Of a stretch of DNA of 64,000 nt, positions 23,625 through 34,646 are shown piece after piece. The translations under genes and the position numbers were made by a program. The DNA is from Streptomyces canus 299MFChir4.1 (lineage in GTDB: Bacteria > Actinomycetota > Actinomycetes > Streptomycetales > Streptomycetaceae). Location of the stretch: positions 1 to 64,000 of the forward strand of contig NZ_KB911606.1 in assembly GCF_000383615.1 (NCBI RefSeq), written 5' to 3'. The notes below the pieces were generated by a model. That model was given only the letters and a program-made list of their open reading frames with translations, made no database searches and was not told the origin of the DNA. The stretch's first letter is position 1, and each line of letters starts with the position of its first letter.

Positions 23625-24959
23625 ATGCGGGGGATCTTGCGGGGCCCGGTGACGGAGCGCTTGGTGGTGCGGACGGGGCTGAGATGGAAGCTCAGCGCGG
23701 CCATCGCGCTGGTCGGCGCGCTCGTGGCGATCGCGCTGAGCCTGGTCGTGCACAACGCGGCCCGCGTCTCGATGCTGGACAACGCGCGTGACCTCGCGGA
23801 CGAGCGGATCCAGATCGCCCAGCGGAACTACGAACTGACGGGCAAGCCGAACTTCCCCAGCATCGCGGTCGACGACCTTCATCTGCCGCCCCCGCTGCGC
23901 GAGAAGGTCGAGGAGGGCCGCCGGGCGACATACGTCTCCGACCGGCCCGACCGGGGCCCGGACATCTGGGCCGCGGTCCCGGTCAAGGGCGGGCACGTGC
24001 TGTCGCTGCACACCGGGTTCACCGACCGCAGCACCGACATCCTCAACGACCTCGACCAGGCCCTGGTGATCGGCTCCATCGCCGTGGTCCTCGGCGGCAG
24101 CGCGCTCGGCGTCCTCATCGGTGGGCAGTTGTCGCGGAGGCTTCGGAAGGCGGCGACCGCGGCGAACCAGATGGCCAAGGGCGAGACGGACGTCCGGGTG
24201 CGGGACGCGATCGGCGGGGTCGTACGGGACGAGACCGACGACCTCGCGAGCGCCGTGGACGCCATGGCGGACGCGCTCCAGCAGCGGCTGGAGGCGGAGC
24301 GGCGGGTCACCGCGGACATCGCGCACGAGCTGCGGACACCGGTGACGGGTCTGCTGACGGCGGCGGAACTGCTGCCTCCCGGCCGGCCCACGGAACTGGT
24401 CCTGGACCGGGCGAAGGCCATGCGCACCCTCGTCGAGGACGTCCTGGAGGTGGCCCGGCTCGACGGCGCCAACGAGCGGGCGGAGCTCCAGGACATCCTG
24501 CTCGGCGAGTTCGTCACCCGCCGGGTGGCGGCCAAAGACCCGGAGATCGAGGTCCGCGTGGTGCACGAGTCCGAGGTCACGACCGATCCGCGCCGCCTGG
24601 AACGCGTGCTGTTCAACCTCCTCGCCAACGCCGCCCGGCACGGCAAGCCGCCCGTCCAGGTCACCGTCGAGGGCCGCGTCATCCGGGTCCGGGACCACGG
24701 CCCCGGTTTCCCCGAGGACCTCCTCGCCGACGGCCCGAGCCGCTTCCGCACGGGCAGCGCGGACCGCGCGGGCCACGGCCACGGGCTCGGTCTGACCATC
24801 GCGGCCGGTCAGGCGCGGGTGCTGGGGGCGCGGCTGACCTTCCGCAACGTGCGGCCGGCGGGGGCTCCCGACGGGGTGCACGCGGAGGGCGCGGTGGCGG
24901 TGCTGTGGCTGCCGGAGCATGCGCCCACGGCCACCGGGAGCTATCCGATGCTGCCGTGA
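23625..24959 (+). CDS. cseC: Sensor histidine kinase CseC
   Basis: Membrane sensor that detects cell-wall damage, such as that caused by lysozyme or wall antibiotics, and phosphorylates CseB. The 444-residue protein has membrane helices at about 23-43 and 147-168 around an extracellular sensor of about 100 residues. A HAMP-like region (170-225), phospho-acceptor His234 in DIAHELRTP, the N box NLLANAARHG and G boxes VRDHGPGF and GHGLGLTI follow. The gap to cseB is 17 bp, so both are co-transcribed. Confidence 0.95.
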   Translation: MRGILRGPVTERLVVRTGLRWKLSAAIALVGALVAIALSLVVHNAARVSMLDNARDLADERIQIAQRNYELTGKPNFPSIAVDDLHLPPPLREKVEEGRRATYVSDRPDRGPDIWAAVPVKGGHVLSLHTGFTDRSTDILNDLDQALVIGSIAVVLGGSALGVLIGGQLSRRLRKAATAANQMAKGETDVRVRDAIGGVVRDETDDLASAVDAMADALQQRLEAERRVTADIAHELRTPVTGLLTAAELLPPGRPTELVLDRAKAMRTLVEDVLEVARLDGANERAELQDILLGEFVTRRVAAKDPEIEVRVVHESEVTTDPRRLERVLFNLLANAARHGKPPVQVTVEGRVIRVRDHGPGFPEDLLADGPSRFRTGSADRAGHGHGLGLTIAAGQARVLGARLTFRNVRPAGAPDGVHAEGAVAVLWLPEHAPTATGSYPMLP

Positions 24960-24994
24960 CCTGCCGGCGGCGGGGCTCCTTCGGGCGGCTCCTC

Positions 24995-25845
24995 TCAGAT
25001 GCCTGCCAGCATCAGCTCCTCTCCCCTGGACGGTCGTACGCCGTCCGTCCTCCCCCTGAAGTACCGCTGGTCCAGCTCCTCCGCCGGAACGTGCCGGGCC
25101 TCCCGGAAGCCCGACTCGCGGGCGCCAGGGCCAGGATCTCGGCGGGCCTGAAGAAGCTGAGGAAAGGCGTCCCGGCCGCCCTCGCTCCCCTCACGGCCGC
25201 CTCCAGCTGTGGCCTCTGATCCGGCTCGACGTCCTCGGGTGGCCGCAGGAAGGTCGTGATCAGCGTGGAGCCTGGTGCGAGCCCGGCGACCAGGCGGAAC
25301 GTGGCGGCGTTCGCCTCCCGGGTGAGATACATGGTGACGCCCGTGGAGGCCACCACCGCGGGGCGCCCGGGATCGAACCCGGCCTCGGCCAGGCGACCCC
25401 ACCAGTCCCCCTCGAAGTCGACCGGCACGAGCCGCAGCCACTCGGGGACACCGAAGCCGAGCCTCTCCAGCCGCTGTCGCTTCCAGGCCTGCGGTCCCGG
25501 CTGGTCGACCTCGAAGACCCGCAGCCCGCGCTCCGCGGCGAGCTCCGGTCCCCTGCGCTGGGCGAACGTGTCGAGACCGGCGCCGAGGACGACGTACTGG
25601 TCAACTCCCCGCTCGACGACGAGGTCCTCCACATACCGGGTCCGGGCCACGATCGACGCCCGGGTGCGGCGCGTGGCGGCCACGTCCATATCGGGCCGCT
25701 CGCGCCACCCGTCCTCCGGACCGGCGAGCCGCAGCCCGATGTCGTCCTCCAGGACGTGCGGCGGCGGATCGGCGCGCATGTGCAGGGCCCGTCAGAGGGC
25801 GACCCGTACGGCCGTGTGGTCGGCCTCGGCCACGTCCTCCGTCAC
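24995..25845 (-). pseudogene. Broken SAM-dependent methyltransferase (LCM/TIGR00027 type)
   Basis: The gene carries two lesions. Its natural start is GTG 25843-25845, overlapping the VOC gene stop as GTGA. Translation gives a family-like N-terminus ending RVAL, then TGA at 25792-25794 where a Trp is expected before RALHMRADPPP. The rest runs well (VVLGAGLDTFAQR, VVASTGVTMYLTRE) until about 25121-25126. There the frame slips, and the natural ending, SGFREARHVPAEELDQRY to LMLAGI, continues in another frame to a stop at 24995. An ORF from ATG 25779 to 25012 survives but lacks both natural ends. Confidence 0.8.
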
Positions 25846-26276
25846 GCCCAGTCCTTGGAGAAGTCCAGCTCTTCGCTGCGCTGGGTCAGCGAGTACCAGT
25901 TGCCGCTGTCGTCGCGGAAGATCGCCTCGATGCCGTACGGCCGCTCCTGCGGCTCCTGGATGAACTCCACCCCGCGTGCCCGGAAGGTCTCGTAGTCACC
26001 GCGGCAGTCGTCGGTCCGGAACGCTCCCGCGCCCATCACGCCCTTGCCGACGAGCTTCCGCAGCGCCTCGGCGGACTCGGGGTCCAGCCCGGGGCCGTCG
26101 AGACTCATCAGGGCCAGCTCGACGCCCTCCTGCTCCTTGGCGCCGACGGTGACCCACGTCATCTCGCCCATCGAGACCTCGCTGCGCACCTCGAAGTCCA
26201 GCTTCTCGGTGAAGAAGGCCTTGGTGCGTTGCTGGTCGAAGGTCCATACGGTGGCGATGCCCAGTCCCTGGATCAT
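25842..26276 (-). CDS. VOC/glyoxalase family protein
   Basis: A 144-residue protein of the vicinal-oxygen-chelate superfamily (glyoxalase, bleomycin resistance, dioxygenases). The paired beta-alpha-beta-beta-beta modules are visible (IATVWTFDQQRTKAFFTEKL; YGIEAIFRDDSGNWYSL), with a metal-ligand candidate Glu in the last strand. Its specific reaction is unknown. It overlaps the AraC gene upstream and the decayed methyltransferase downstream by 4 bases each, forming a three-gene operon. Confidence 0.85.
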   Translation of the reverse strand: MIQGLGIATVWTFDQQRTKAFFTEKLDFEVRSEVSMGEMTWVTVGAKEQEGVELALMSLDGPGLDPESAEALRKLVGKGVMGAGAFRTDDCRGDYETFRARGVEFIQEPQERPYGIEAIFRDDSGNWYSLTQRSEELDFSKDWA

Positions 26277-26797
26277 GGCTCCGCTCTCCTGTCGTCCGGG
26301 GGTTCGTGCCTGTCACCGTAGGCAGCGGCGGGGTCGGGGCGCTTCTTCGAAGTTGCGGTGCTTTTCGCGGCTCTCGCTGGGGGAAAGCCGCCGGCCCAGA
26401 GCATGGCGTAGCACCCGGGGATCAGGGCGGCCCCGCGGCCCACGTTCTTGCTGCGGTACTCGCTCGGGGTGAGTCCCGTCCGTGCCTTGAAGCGGGCGGA
26501 GAAGGTGCCGAGGCTGCTGAAGCCGACCAGGTGGCAGATCTCGGTGACGCTCAGATCGGCGGCCCGCAGCATCTCCCCGGCCCGCTCGATCCGCCGGTGC
26601 GTGAGGTACTGCCCGGGCGTCTCGCCGTACGCCTCCTTGAAGGCCCGCAGGAAGTGGTACCGCGAGTACCCGGCATGCGCGGCGACCGCGCCGAGGTCCA
26701 GCTCCGGGTCGGCCCAGTCCCGGTCCATGGCGTCCTTGGCGAGCCGGATCTGCCGCACTTTGTCCATGAGGCCGATGGTGGCACGCGGCACTGACAT
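26273..26797 (-). CDS. AraC family transcriptional regulator
   Basis: A 174-residue regulator whose N-terminal 110 residues are an AraC/XylS DNA-binding domain with two helix-turn-helices (LDLGAVAAHAGYSRYHFLRA; SVTEICHLVGFSSLGTFSAR). There is no N-terminal ligand domain; the basic C-terminal 60 residues are unlike known domains. Its stop overlaps the start of the VOC gene (ATGA), so it probably controls its own operon. The ATG 26797 is used; an internal ATG (MDKVRQ, 10 residues on) is also possible. Confidence 0.87.
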   Translation of the reverse strand: MSVPRATIGLMDKVRQIRLAKDAMDRDWADPELDLGAVAAHAGYSRYHFLRAFKEAYGETPGQYLTHRRIERAGEMLRAADLSVTEICHLVGFSSLGTFSARFKARTGLTPSEYRSKNVGRGAALIPGCYAMLWAGGFPPARAAKSTATSKKRPDPAAAYGDRHEPPDDRRAEP

Positions 26798-26820
26798 CGC
26801 CCTCGCGTGAGCACACGAAG

Positions 26821-26857
26821 AAGGCCCCCCGGGGCGGACACCAGTCCGGGGGGCCTT
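26821..26857 (-). terminator. Terminator of the MFS gene
   Basis: AAGGCCCCCCGG (26821-26832) pairs with CCGGGGGGCCTT (26846-26857). The 12-bp perfect stem separates the MFS gene from the AraC operon on the same strand. Confidence 0.85.
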
Positions 26858-26925
26858 CGGTTCGGGGTCGGTTCAGACCTCGACGCCGACTGAGACCTCT
26901 ACTTCGGCTGAGACCCTACGTCGGC

Positions 26926-28506
26926 TCAGACCTCGACGAGCGGAGCCGGCGCCGCGTCGTCCGCCGACTTCTGGGGTCCCGCTCCCTTCAGCGGCACCTC
27001 CTTGACGAACACCGCCGCCACCAGCGCGACCACGGCGACGATCGCGCCGAGCAGGAACGCCGAGTGCGTGCCCGCCGACACCGCGACCTGGTACGCCTCG
27101 CGCACCGCGGCCGGCAGCTTCTCCAGGCTCTTCGCGTCCAGCTGTGCGGACTGCTCGGTCACCTTGGAGCCCAGCGCCCCGCCCCGCTCGGCCATGACGT
27201 CCTGGACCCGGTGGTTGAACAGAGCGCCCATGATGGCGACACCGAAGGAGGAGCCGAGGGTACGGAACAGGGTGGTGGAGGAGGACGCGACGCCCATGTC
27301 CTTCATCTCGACGCTGTTCTGCGCGACCAGCATGGTGATCTGCATCAGGCAGCCCATGCCGAGACCGACCACGGCCATGAAGACACCGGAGGTGAGCCGC
27401 GAGGTCCCGGTGTCCATCGTCGACAGCAGGTACAACCCGACGATCATCAGGGCGCTGCCGAGGACCGGGAAGACGTAGTACCGCCCGCTGTTGGTGGTGA
27501 TCCGGCCCGCGACCATCGAGGTCACCAGCATCGCGCCGAGCATCGGCAGGAGCAGCAGCCCGGAGTTGGTGGCGGAGGCGCCCTGCACGGACTGCTGGTA
27601 CAGCGGCAGGAAGAGGGTGGCGCCGAACATCACGAAGCCGGTGACGAAGCCGATGATCGACATCAGCGTGAAGTTGCGGCTGCGGAAGATGTGCAGCGGG
27701 ACCACCGGCTCGGTCGCCTTGGTCTGCCAGAACACGAACCCGACGAGCGCGGCCACGCCGATGCCGATCAGCTCCATGATCCGCGCGGAGGTCCAGGCGT
27801 ACTCCGTGCCGCCCCAGGTGGTCACCAGCACGATGGAGGTGATGCCCACGGTCAGCAGGGCGGCGCCCAGGTAGTCGATGCGGGCCTGTGCGCGCTTCTT
27901 CGGCAGGTGCAGGACCGCGCTGATCAGGCCGAGCGACACGACACCGAGCGGCAGGTTGATGTAGAAGGACCAGCGCCAGCCCCAGTTGTCGGTGATGGTG
28001 CCGCCGACCAGCGGTCCGCCGATCATCGCGAGCGCCATGACGCCGGCCATCATGCCCTGGTACTTGCCGCGCTCCCGCGGCGGGATCAGGTCGCCGATGA
28101 TCGCCATGACGCCGACCATCAGACCGCCGGCGCCGAGGCCCTGCACGGCCCGGAAGCCGATGAGCTGTCCCATGTCCTGGGCCATGCCGCTGAGCGCGGA
28201 GCCGACCAGGAAGAGCACGATCGAGCTCATGAAGACGCCCTTGCGGCCGTACATGTCGCCGAGCTTGCCCCAGAGGGGGGTGGCGGCCGCGGTGGCCAGC
28301 GTGTAGGCCGTCACGACCCACGAAAGGTGTTCGAGCCCACCGAGCTCGCCCACGATCGTCGGCATCGCGGTGCCCACGATCATGTTGTCGAGCATCGCGA
28401 GCATCATGGTGATCATCAGCGCGAGCAGGACGACCCGCACACTGCGCTGCTTCTTGTCCGGCTGCTTCTTGTCCGGCTCCGTCTCAACCGTCTGTGTGTC
28501 CGCCAT
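26926..28506 (-). CDS. MFS drug exporter, DHA2 (EmrB/QacA) type
   Basis: A 526-residue membrane transporter with about 14 helices, the size and layout of proton-driven DHA2 multidrug exporters. Motif A is seen in GKLGDMYGRKGVF, and motif C-like GGPLVGGTITDNWGWRWSF is typical of this group. The N-terminus repeats DKKQPDKKQ. The start at 28506 is supported by GGGGAGTGGGAA. It is divergent from a TetR gene with a long inverted repeat between them, so it is almost certainly repressed by that regulator until its substrate is sensed. Confidence 0.93.
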   Translation of the reverse strand: MADTQTVETEPDKKQPDKKQRSVRVVLLALMITMMLAMLDNMIVGTAMPTIVGELGGLEHLSWVVTAYTLATAAATPLWGKLGDMYGRKGVFMSSIVLFLVGSALSGMAQDMGQLIGFRAVQGLGAGGLMVGVMAIIGDLIPPRERGKYQGMMAGVMALAMIGGPLVGGTITDNWGWRWSFYINLPLGVVSLGLISAVLHLPKKRAQARIDYLGAALLTVGITSIVLVTTWGGTEYAWTSARIMELIGIGVAALVGFVFWQTKATEPVVPLHIFRSRNFTLMSIIGFVTGFVMFGATLFLPLYQQSVQGASATNSGLLLLPMLGAMLVTSMVAGRITTNSGRYYVFPVLGSALMIVGLYLLSTMDTGTSRLTSGVFMAVVGLGMGCLMQITMLVAQNSVEMKDMGVASSSTTLFRTLGSSFGVAIMGALFNHRVQDVMAERGGALGSKVTEQSAQLDAKSLEKLPAAVREAYQVAVSAGTHSAFLLGAIVAVVALVAAVFVKEVPLKGAGPQKSADDAAPAPLVEV

Positions 28507-28552
28507 CGGTTCCCACTCCCCTGAGTTCCTGCGGTACTGCCCCCGCCGAGGC

Positions 28553-28623
28553 ACTTACTTGCCGCCCGGCTAGTTGTCTACACTGGGAAGGTAGACGCGT
28601 AACTAGCCGGGCGTCAAGTAAGT
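28553..28623. promoter_or_regulatory. Large inverted repeat operator between the MFS and tetR genes
   Basis: Left arm 28553-28581 and right arm 28591-28623 are near-perfect inverted copies with a 9-nt centre. Both contain ACTTACTTG-CGCCCGGCTAGTT and GTCTAC; the right arm has 4 extra bases. Each arm holds a 21-bp imperfect palindrome (AACTAG, then CAAGTAA), which looks like one TetR dimer site. The two sites would place one operator on each divergent promoter, giving joint control of the exporter and its repressor. Confidence 0.85.
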
Positions 28624-28643
28624 TTTATGGGAAGCCGAGGAGC

Positions 28644-29270
28644 ATGAGGATGGGCGGCACCATGGACGTCACGAAGCAGCAGCGCCGCGGCAACACGCGC
28701 CAGCGCATCCAGGACGTGGCCCTCGATCTCTTCGCGGAGCAGGGGTACGAGAAGACGTCCCTGCGGGAGATCGCCGAGCACCTGGATGTCACCAAGGCGG
28801 CGCTCTACTACCACTTCAAGACCAAGGAAGAGATCCTCGTCAGCATCTTCGACGACCTGACGCAGCCGATCCTCGACTTGATCGAGTGGGGCAGGAACCA
28901 GCCGCACACGCTGGAGACGAAGCAGGAGATCGTACGGCGCTACAGCGCCACCCTGGCCGGGGCGACGCCGTTGTTCCGCTTCATGCAGGAGAACCAGGCG
29001 GCGGTCCGTGAACTGCGCGTCGGCGAGACCTTCAAGGAGCGCATGCAGGGACTCCGCGAGATCATCGTCGACCCGGAGGCCGACCTGACCGACCAGGTCC
29101 GCTGCGTCAGCGCGATCTTCACCCTGCACGCCGGCATGTTCTTCCTCCAGGACATCGCCGGAGACCAGGAGGCCAAGCGCAAGGCGGTCCTGGAGGTCGC
29201 CACGGACTTGGTCACGCAGGCGCATCGGGGGGGCGGGGAGGGTCAGCCCCTGGGGGGCAGGGAGGGTTAG
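28644..29270 (+). CDS. TetR family repressor, likely of the MFS exporter
   Basis: A 208-residue regulator. The DNA-binding domain at about 15-65 is classic TetR (VALDLFAEQGYEKTSLREIA, then VTKAALYYHFKTKEEILVSI). The C-terminal half is the ligand-binding and dimer domain. The C-terminus is Gly-rich and runs into the repeat block that follows. CGAGGAG precedes ATG 28644; ATGs at 28650 and 28662 are also in frame. Its place opposite the exporter and the shared operator argue that it represses both. Confidence 0.92.
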   Translation: MRMGGTMDVTKQQRRGNTRQRIQDVALDLFAEQGYEKTSLREIAEHLDVTKAALYYHFKTKEEILVSIFDDLTQPILDLIEWGRNQPHTLETKQEIVRRYSATLAGATPLFRFMQENQAAVRELRVGETFKERMQGLREIIVDPEADLTDQVRCVSAIFTLHAGMFFLQDIAGDQEAKRKAVLEVATDLVTQAHRGGGEGQPLGGREG

Positions 29271-29286
29271 GGCCCGAGGGCGGGGC

Positions 29287-29474
29287 GACGGGTTGGCATC
29301 TCGGTCTGATGCCGGGGCGAGGCGAGGGGCTGGCGCCTCGGGTTTCGCCAGGGCGTGAGGGGCTGGCGCCTCGGGTTGGGTCAGGGGGCGAGGGGCCGGC
29401 GCCTCGGTTCGGCCGGGGGCGAGGGACTGGCGCCTCGGTTCGGCGGGGTGCAGGCCAAGGGACTGGCGCTTCCG
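29287..29474. repeat. Degenerate tandem repeat, about 33-bp period
   Basis: Six copies of a unit like GAGGGGCTGGCGCCTCG start at 29287, 29324, 29357, 29390, 29421 and 29457 (spacing 37, 33, 33, 31, 36). The GGCGCC core is a palindrome. Most periods are near a multiple of 3, but no reading frame is convincing. The block begins just after the TetR gene. Confidence 0.8.
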
Positions 29475-29523
29475 GTCAACCGGGGGGAACGGAGCGAAGG
29501 GCTGACGCCCGCGGTCCGGCCCA

Positions 29524-29711
29524 GGACAGGGGAAACGGCCAACACGCACGGTCTACCCAGGCGGAGCGACGGCTGACGACCGCCCTCCGACCCCGGACAG
29601 CGAAAACAGCCAACGCACACGGCCTACCCAGCCGGAGCGACAGCTGACGACCGCCCTCCGACCCCGGACAGCGAAAACAGCCAACGCACACGGCCTACCC
29701 AGCCGGAGCCG
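29524..29711. repeat. 71-bp tandem repeat
   Basis: Units start at 29524 (degenerate), 29595 and 29666 (identical until the copy is cut off near 29711). The exact 71-bp period and the identity of the last two copies point to recent duplication. Markers are CAGCGAAAACAGCCAACGC and GACGACCGCCCTCCGACCCC. Confidence 0.85.
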
Positions 29712-30136
29712 GCCGGCTCCTCGATCGGCTGGAGGCAGCGGAAACGGCTACCACGTGGCGTTCGGCCAACGGTGGGCGAGAGGCCGGCGGCCACCCTTCC
29801 GCTCGGGGCAGCGAAGACAACCGCCCCACGCCTCAGCCAGGGGTGGGCGAGCAGCCGGAGGCAACCGAGGCGGCTGACGCCCGCCGTTCAACTGGGGGCA
29901 GCGCGAGGAACTGATGCCTACGGTCCGACCCAGTGTTGGCCAGCGCGGCCGCCGCCCCCCGATCCACGCCACGGGCACCAGGAAGAGCTGACGCCCGCGG
30001 TTCGGTCGGCGGTGGCGCGAGGGGCTGACCGACGCCCCCATCGACGCGCCCCCTCCGCCCAGGAACACCCCGGCCGCCGCCACACCCCGTGCCCAACGAC
30101 CCGCGTCGGCATGTCCCCTCCCCCGGAGGGACCCGC
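29712..30136. other. Gene-free region with further degenerate repeats
   Basis: GCTGACGCCCGC-GTTC and GGTGGGCGAG-GCCGG recur here in diverged form, related to the two tandem blocks before it. Together with them this makes about 860 bp between the tetR and M23 genes without a credible gene. All open frames are Arg/Pro-rich and carry the repeat. Confidence 0.6.
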
Positions 30137-30697
30137 TCAGACCTTGACGCCCTTGGCGCGCAGGAAGGCGACCGGGTCGATGGCCGAGCCGTAATTCGCG
30201 GTCGTGCGGATCTCGAAGTGCAGGTGCGGGCCGCTGGAGTTGCCGGTGTTGCCGGACAGGGCGATGCGCTGACCGGTCTTGACGACCTGGCCGACCTTGA
30301 CCTTGATCCGGGAGAGGTGGGCGTACTGCGAGTACTTCCCCTTGCCGTGCTTGATCACGATGGCGTTGCCGTAGGCGGCACCGTCACCGGCTCCGCCCGG
30401 ACCCGCCTTGACGACGGTCCCGCCGTGCGCGGCGACGACGGTCGTACCGCTCGGCACCGCGAAGTCCTGCCCGCTGTGGGTGGACTGCCACATGCCACCG
30501 GCCTGCGCGTAGCTCGCGCTGAGCGTGTACTTCTTCACCGGGTCGACCCAGGAGGCCGAGGAGGACGCGGCCGAGGCGACTCCGGCCCCCAGTACAGCCG
30601 ACACCCCGACGGACGCGGCCATGACGGTCACACGGGTGCGGAGCAGGGACGTACGGGAAGAGCGGTGGGAGACGCGCTGGAACATTCGGAACCTCAT
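30137..30697 (-). CDS. Secreted M23 family metallopeptidase
   Basis: A 186-residue exported LytM-type endopeptidase that probably cleaves peptidoglycan cross-links. A basic start and hydrophobic segment (VTVMAASVGVSAVLGAGVASA) form a signal peptide cut near residue 43. Zinc ligands are seen in THSGQDF (His and Asp) and GPHLHFE (His-x-His). The domain is the minimal catalytic M23 without a wall-binding part. ATG 30697 is given; ATG 30685, four codons in, has a better-placed GAGG. A hairpin lies in the leader. Confidence 0.92.
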   Translation of the reverse strand: MRFRMFQRVSHRSSRTSLLRTRVTVMAASVGVSAVLGAGVASAASSSASWVDPVKKYTLSASYAQAGGMWQSTHSGQDFAVPSGTTVVAAHGGTVVKAGPGGAGDGAAYGNAIVIKHGKGKYSQYAHLSRIKVKVGQVVKTGQRIALSGNTGNSSGPHLHFEIRTTANYGSAIDPVAFLRAKGVKV

Positions 30698-30714
30698 GAA
30701 GCCGGGGACAGGAA

Positions 30715-30745
30715 GCCACCCGGCGCACGAAGGCCGCCGGATGGC
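30715..30745 (-). promoter_or_regulatory. Hairpin in the leader of the M23 gene
   Basis: GCCACCCGGCG (30715-30725) and CGCCGGATGGC (30735-30745) form an 11-bp stem with one G-U pair, 18 nt before the start codon. The 360-bp space 30698-31057 holds this and the two divergent promoters. The c-di-AMP (ydaO) riboswitch often found before Streptomyces wall hydrolases is not recognisable. Confidence 0.5.
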
Positions 30746-31057
30746 GCATCCCTTGGTAACCCCAGAGACCGAATACCCCCAAACAGCCCATCTACGATGG
30801 AATGTAGTAATAGGCCGCGATAGGTCGCCCCAGAAGTCTCTTCCCTTCCCGCGATTTCTTCACTATTCCGCCTAGTAATGGACAAATCACCTGTGCGGCA
30901 AGTCACCGGCGGCCCCGATGTAAAAGCCATGCCAAGTGACGCACGTCTCTGGCCTCCTACCAGCCGGTAACCCTACGGTTCCTCTCGCGCCACCCTCACC
31001 AACAAACATGCACGAGACAACTGCAGCGTTTCCGGACGTGAGAGGACCCCCCACCCC

Positions 31058-31690
31058 ATGACAAGCAGACGCCCCTGGGCGCGCCACACAGCCGTAAGCA
31101 CCGTCACCGCCGCCGCCCTCGTCGCCCTGGCCGTCCCCGCCGAGGCCGCGACGACCACCGCAAGCGCCACCACGACCGCTACGGCCGCCGCCGAAGACGT
31201 CGACTACGCCACCTGGCAGACGGACTGCCAGACCGTGATGGACCAGGCCCTGCCCTACCTGAAGACGCGTATCGCCGCCCCCGGGCCCGGCGAGAAGCAG
31301 GCGATCGTCCTCGACATCGACAACACCACCCTGGAGACGGACTTCGGCTTCAGCTACCCCCAGCCGGCCAACAAGCCCGTCCTGGAGGTCGCGAAGTACG
31401 CCCAGCAGCACGGCGTTTCCCTGTTCTTCGTAACCGCCCGCCCCGGCATCATCGCCCCGGTGACCGACTACAACCTCAAGCACGTCGGCTACCAGGTGGG
31501 CGGCCTCTACGTCCGCAGCTTCATCGACCTCTTCAAGGACGTCGGCGCCTACAAGACCGCCCAGCGCGTCGACATCGAGAACAAGGGCTACACGATCATC
31601 GCGAACATCGGCAACAGCGCCACCGACCTCTCCGGCGGCCACGCCGAGAAGACCTTCAAACTCCCGGACTACAACGGCCAGTTGTCCTGA
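31058..31690 (+). CDS. Secreted HAD-type acid phosphatase (class B/IIIB)
   Basis: A 210-residue exported phosphatase. The signal peptide (RHTAVSTVTAAALVALAVPAEA) is followed by a Thr/Ala-rich spacer. The HAD nucleophile motif is VLDIDNTTLE, motif II is FFVTARPG, and the C-terminal motif is in IIANIGNSATDLSGGHAE. Family members remove phosphate from organic phosphoesters outside the cell. The gene follows a long AT-richer leader; no phosphate-regulator box was identified. Confidence 0.9.
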   Translation: MTSRRPWARHTAVSTVTAAALVALAVPAEAATTTASATTTATAAAEDVDYATWQTDCQTVMDQALPYLKTRIAAPGPGEKQAIVLDIDNTTLETDFGFSYPQPANKPVLEVAKYAQQHGVSLFFVTARPGIIAPVTDYNLKHVGYQVGGLYVRSFIDLFKDVGAYKTAQRVDIENKGYTIIANIGNSATDLSGGHAEKTFKLPDYNGQLS

Positions 31691-32120
31691 CCTCCAGCCA
31701 GGCTCCATCCGCCGCCGCGCGCTCAGGGCAATGGCGGATGGAGTCGGCGCGTGAGAAAGCTCTTCCGGCCGGACGGTCAGCCGGCCCCGGCCCCGCTCTG
31801 GTCGGGTCTGGTCGGGTCTGGTCGGCAAGACCCTCGGGCTCTCCGCCCTCGCCCCCTTCCGAGGCGGGCGACGCACCCTCGGCGACGCGATAAGCAGATC
31901 CGCGCCCTGGCCCGCGCCCTGGCCCGCGCCGCGGTCCGCGCGGTCCTGGACTCCCCGTGCGAGCCGCCGCCCTTCCCTGCCGAAGAAGAAGCCCGCCGCC
32001 CTTGCCCCCTCACGCGCCAACTGCCCACCCTCACAAGCCGCGCGCACAGCCGTACGCACACAAAAGGGCCGCTCCGGAACCGGAGTTCCGAAGCGGCCCT
32101 TCAAGGCATCGCCGTGAGGC
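31691..32120. other. 430-bp intergenic region between convergent genes
   Basis: It holds short direct repeats (GGTCGGGTCT repeated at 31800-31826; CCTGGCCCGCG repeated near 31910-31930) and the clpC terminator at its right end. Open frames across it are Arg/Pro-rich and not credible. Confidence 0.5.
32064..32101 (-). terminator. Terminator of clpC
   Basis: Two 17-nt arms (32064-32080 and 32085-32101; AAGGGCCGCT at the base) pair with one mismatch over a 4-nt loop. On the minus strand the stem is followed by a short TTT. Confidence 0.9.

Positions 32121-34646
<2,526 letters not shown>

Noticed and set aside
24995..25441. Separate small gene overlapping the end of the methyltransferase
   Set aside because: Its C-terminal sequence is the natural end of the methyltransferase in another frame, so it marks a frameshift and not a second gene.
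29287..29474. Regular repeats of about 33 bp that could suggest a CRISPR array
   Set aside because: Units follow each other without unique spacers, are degenerate, and no cas genes are present.
29281..30112. Several Arg/Pro-rich open frames on both strands in the repeat block
   Set aside because: They are translations of the repeats, lack ribosome sites and match no family.
30698..31057. Possible c-di-AMP (ydaO) riboswitch before the M23 peptidase, as for other Streptomyces wall hydrolases
   Set aside because: Only a simple hairpin is visible; the conserved ydaO core sequences were not found.
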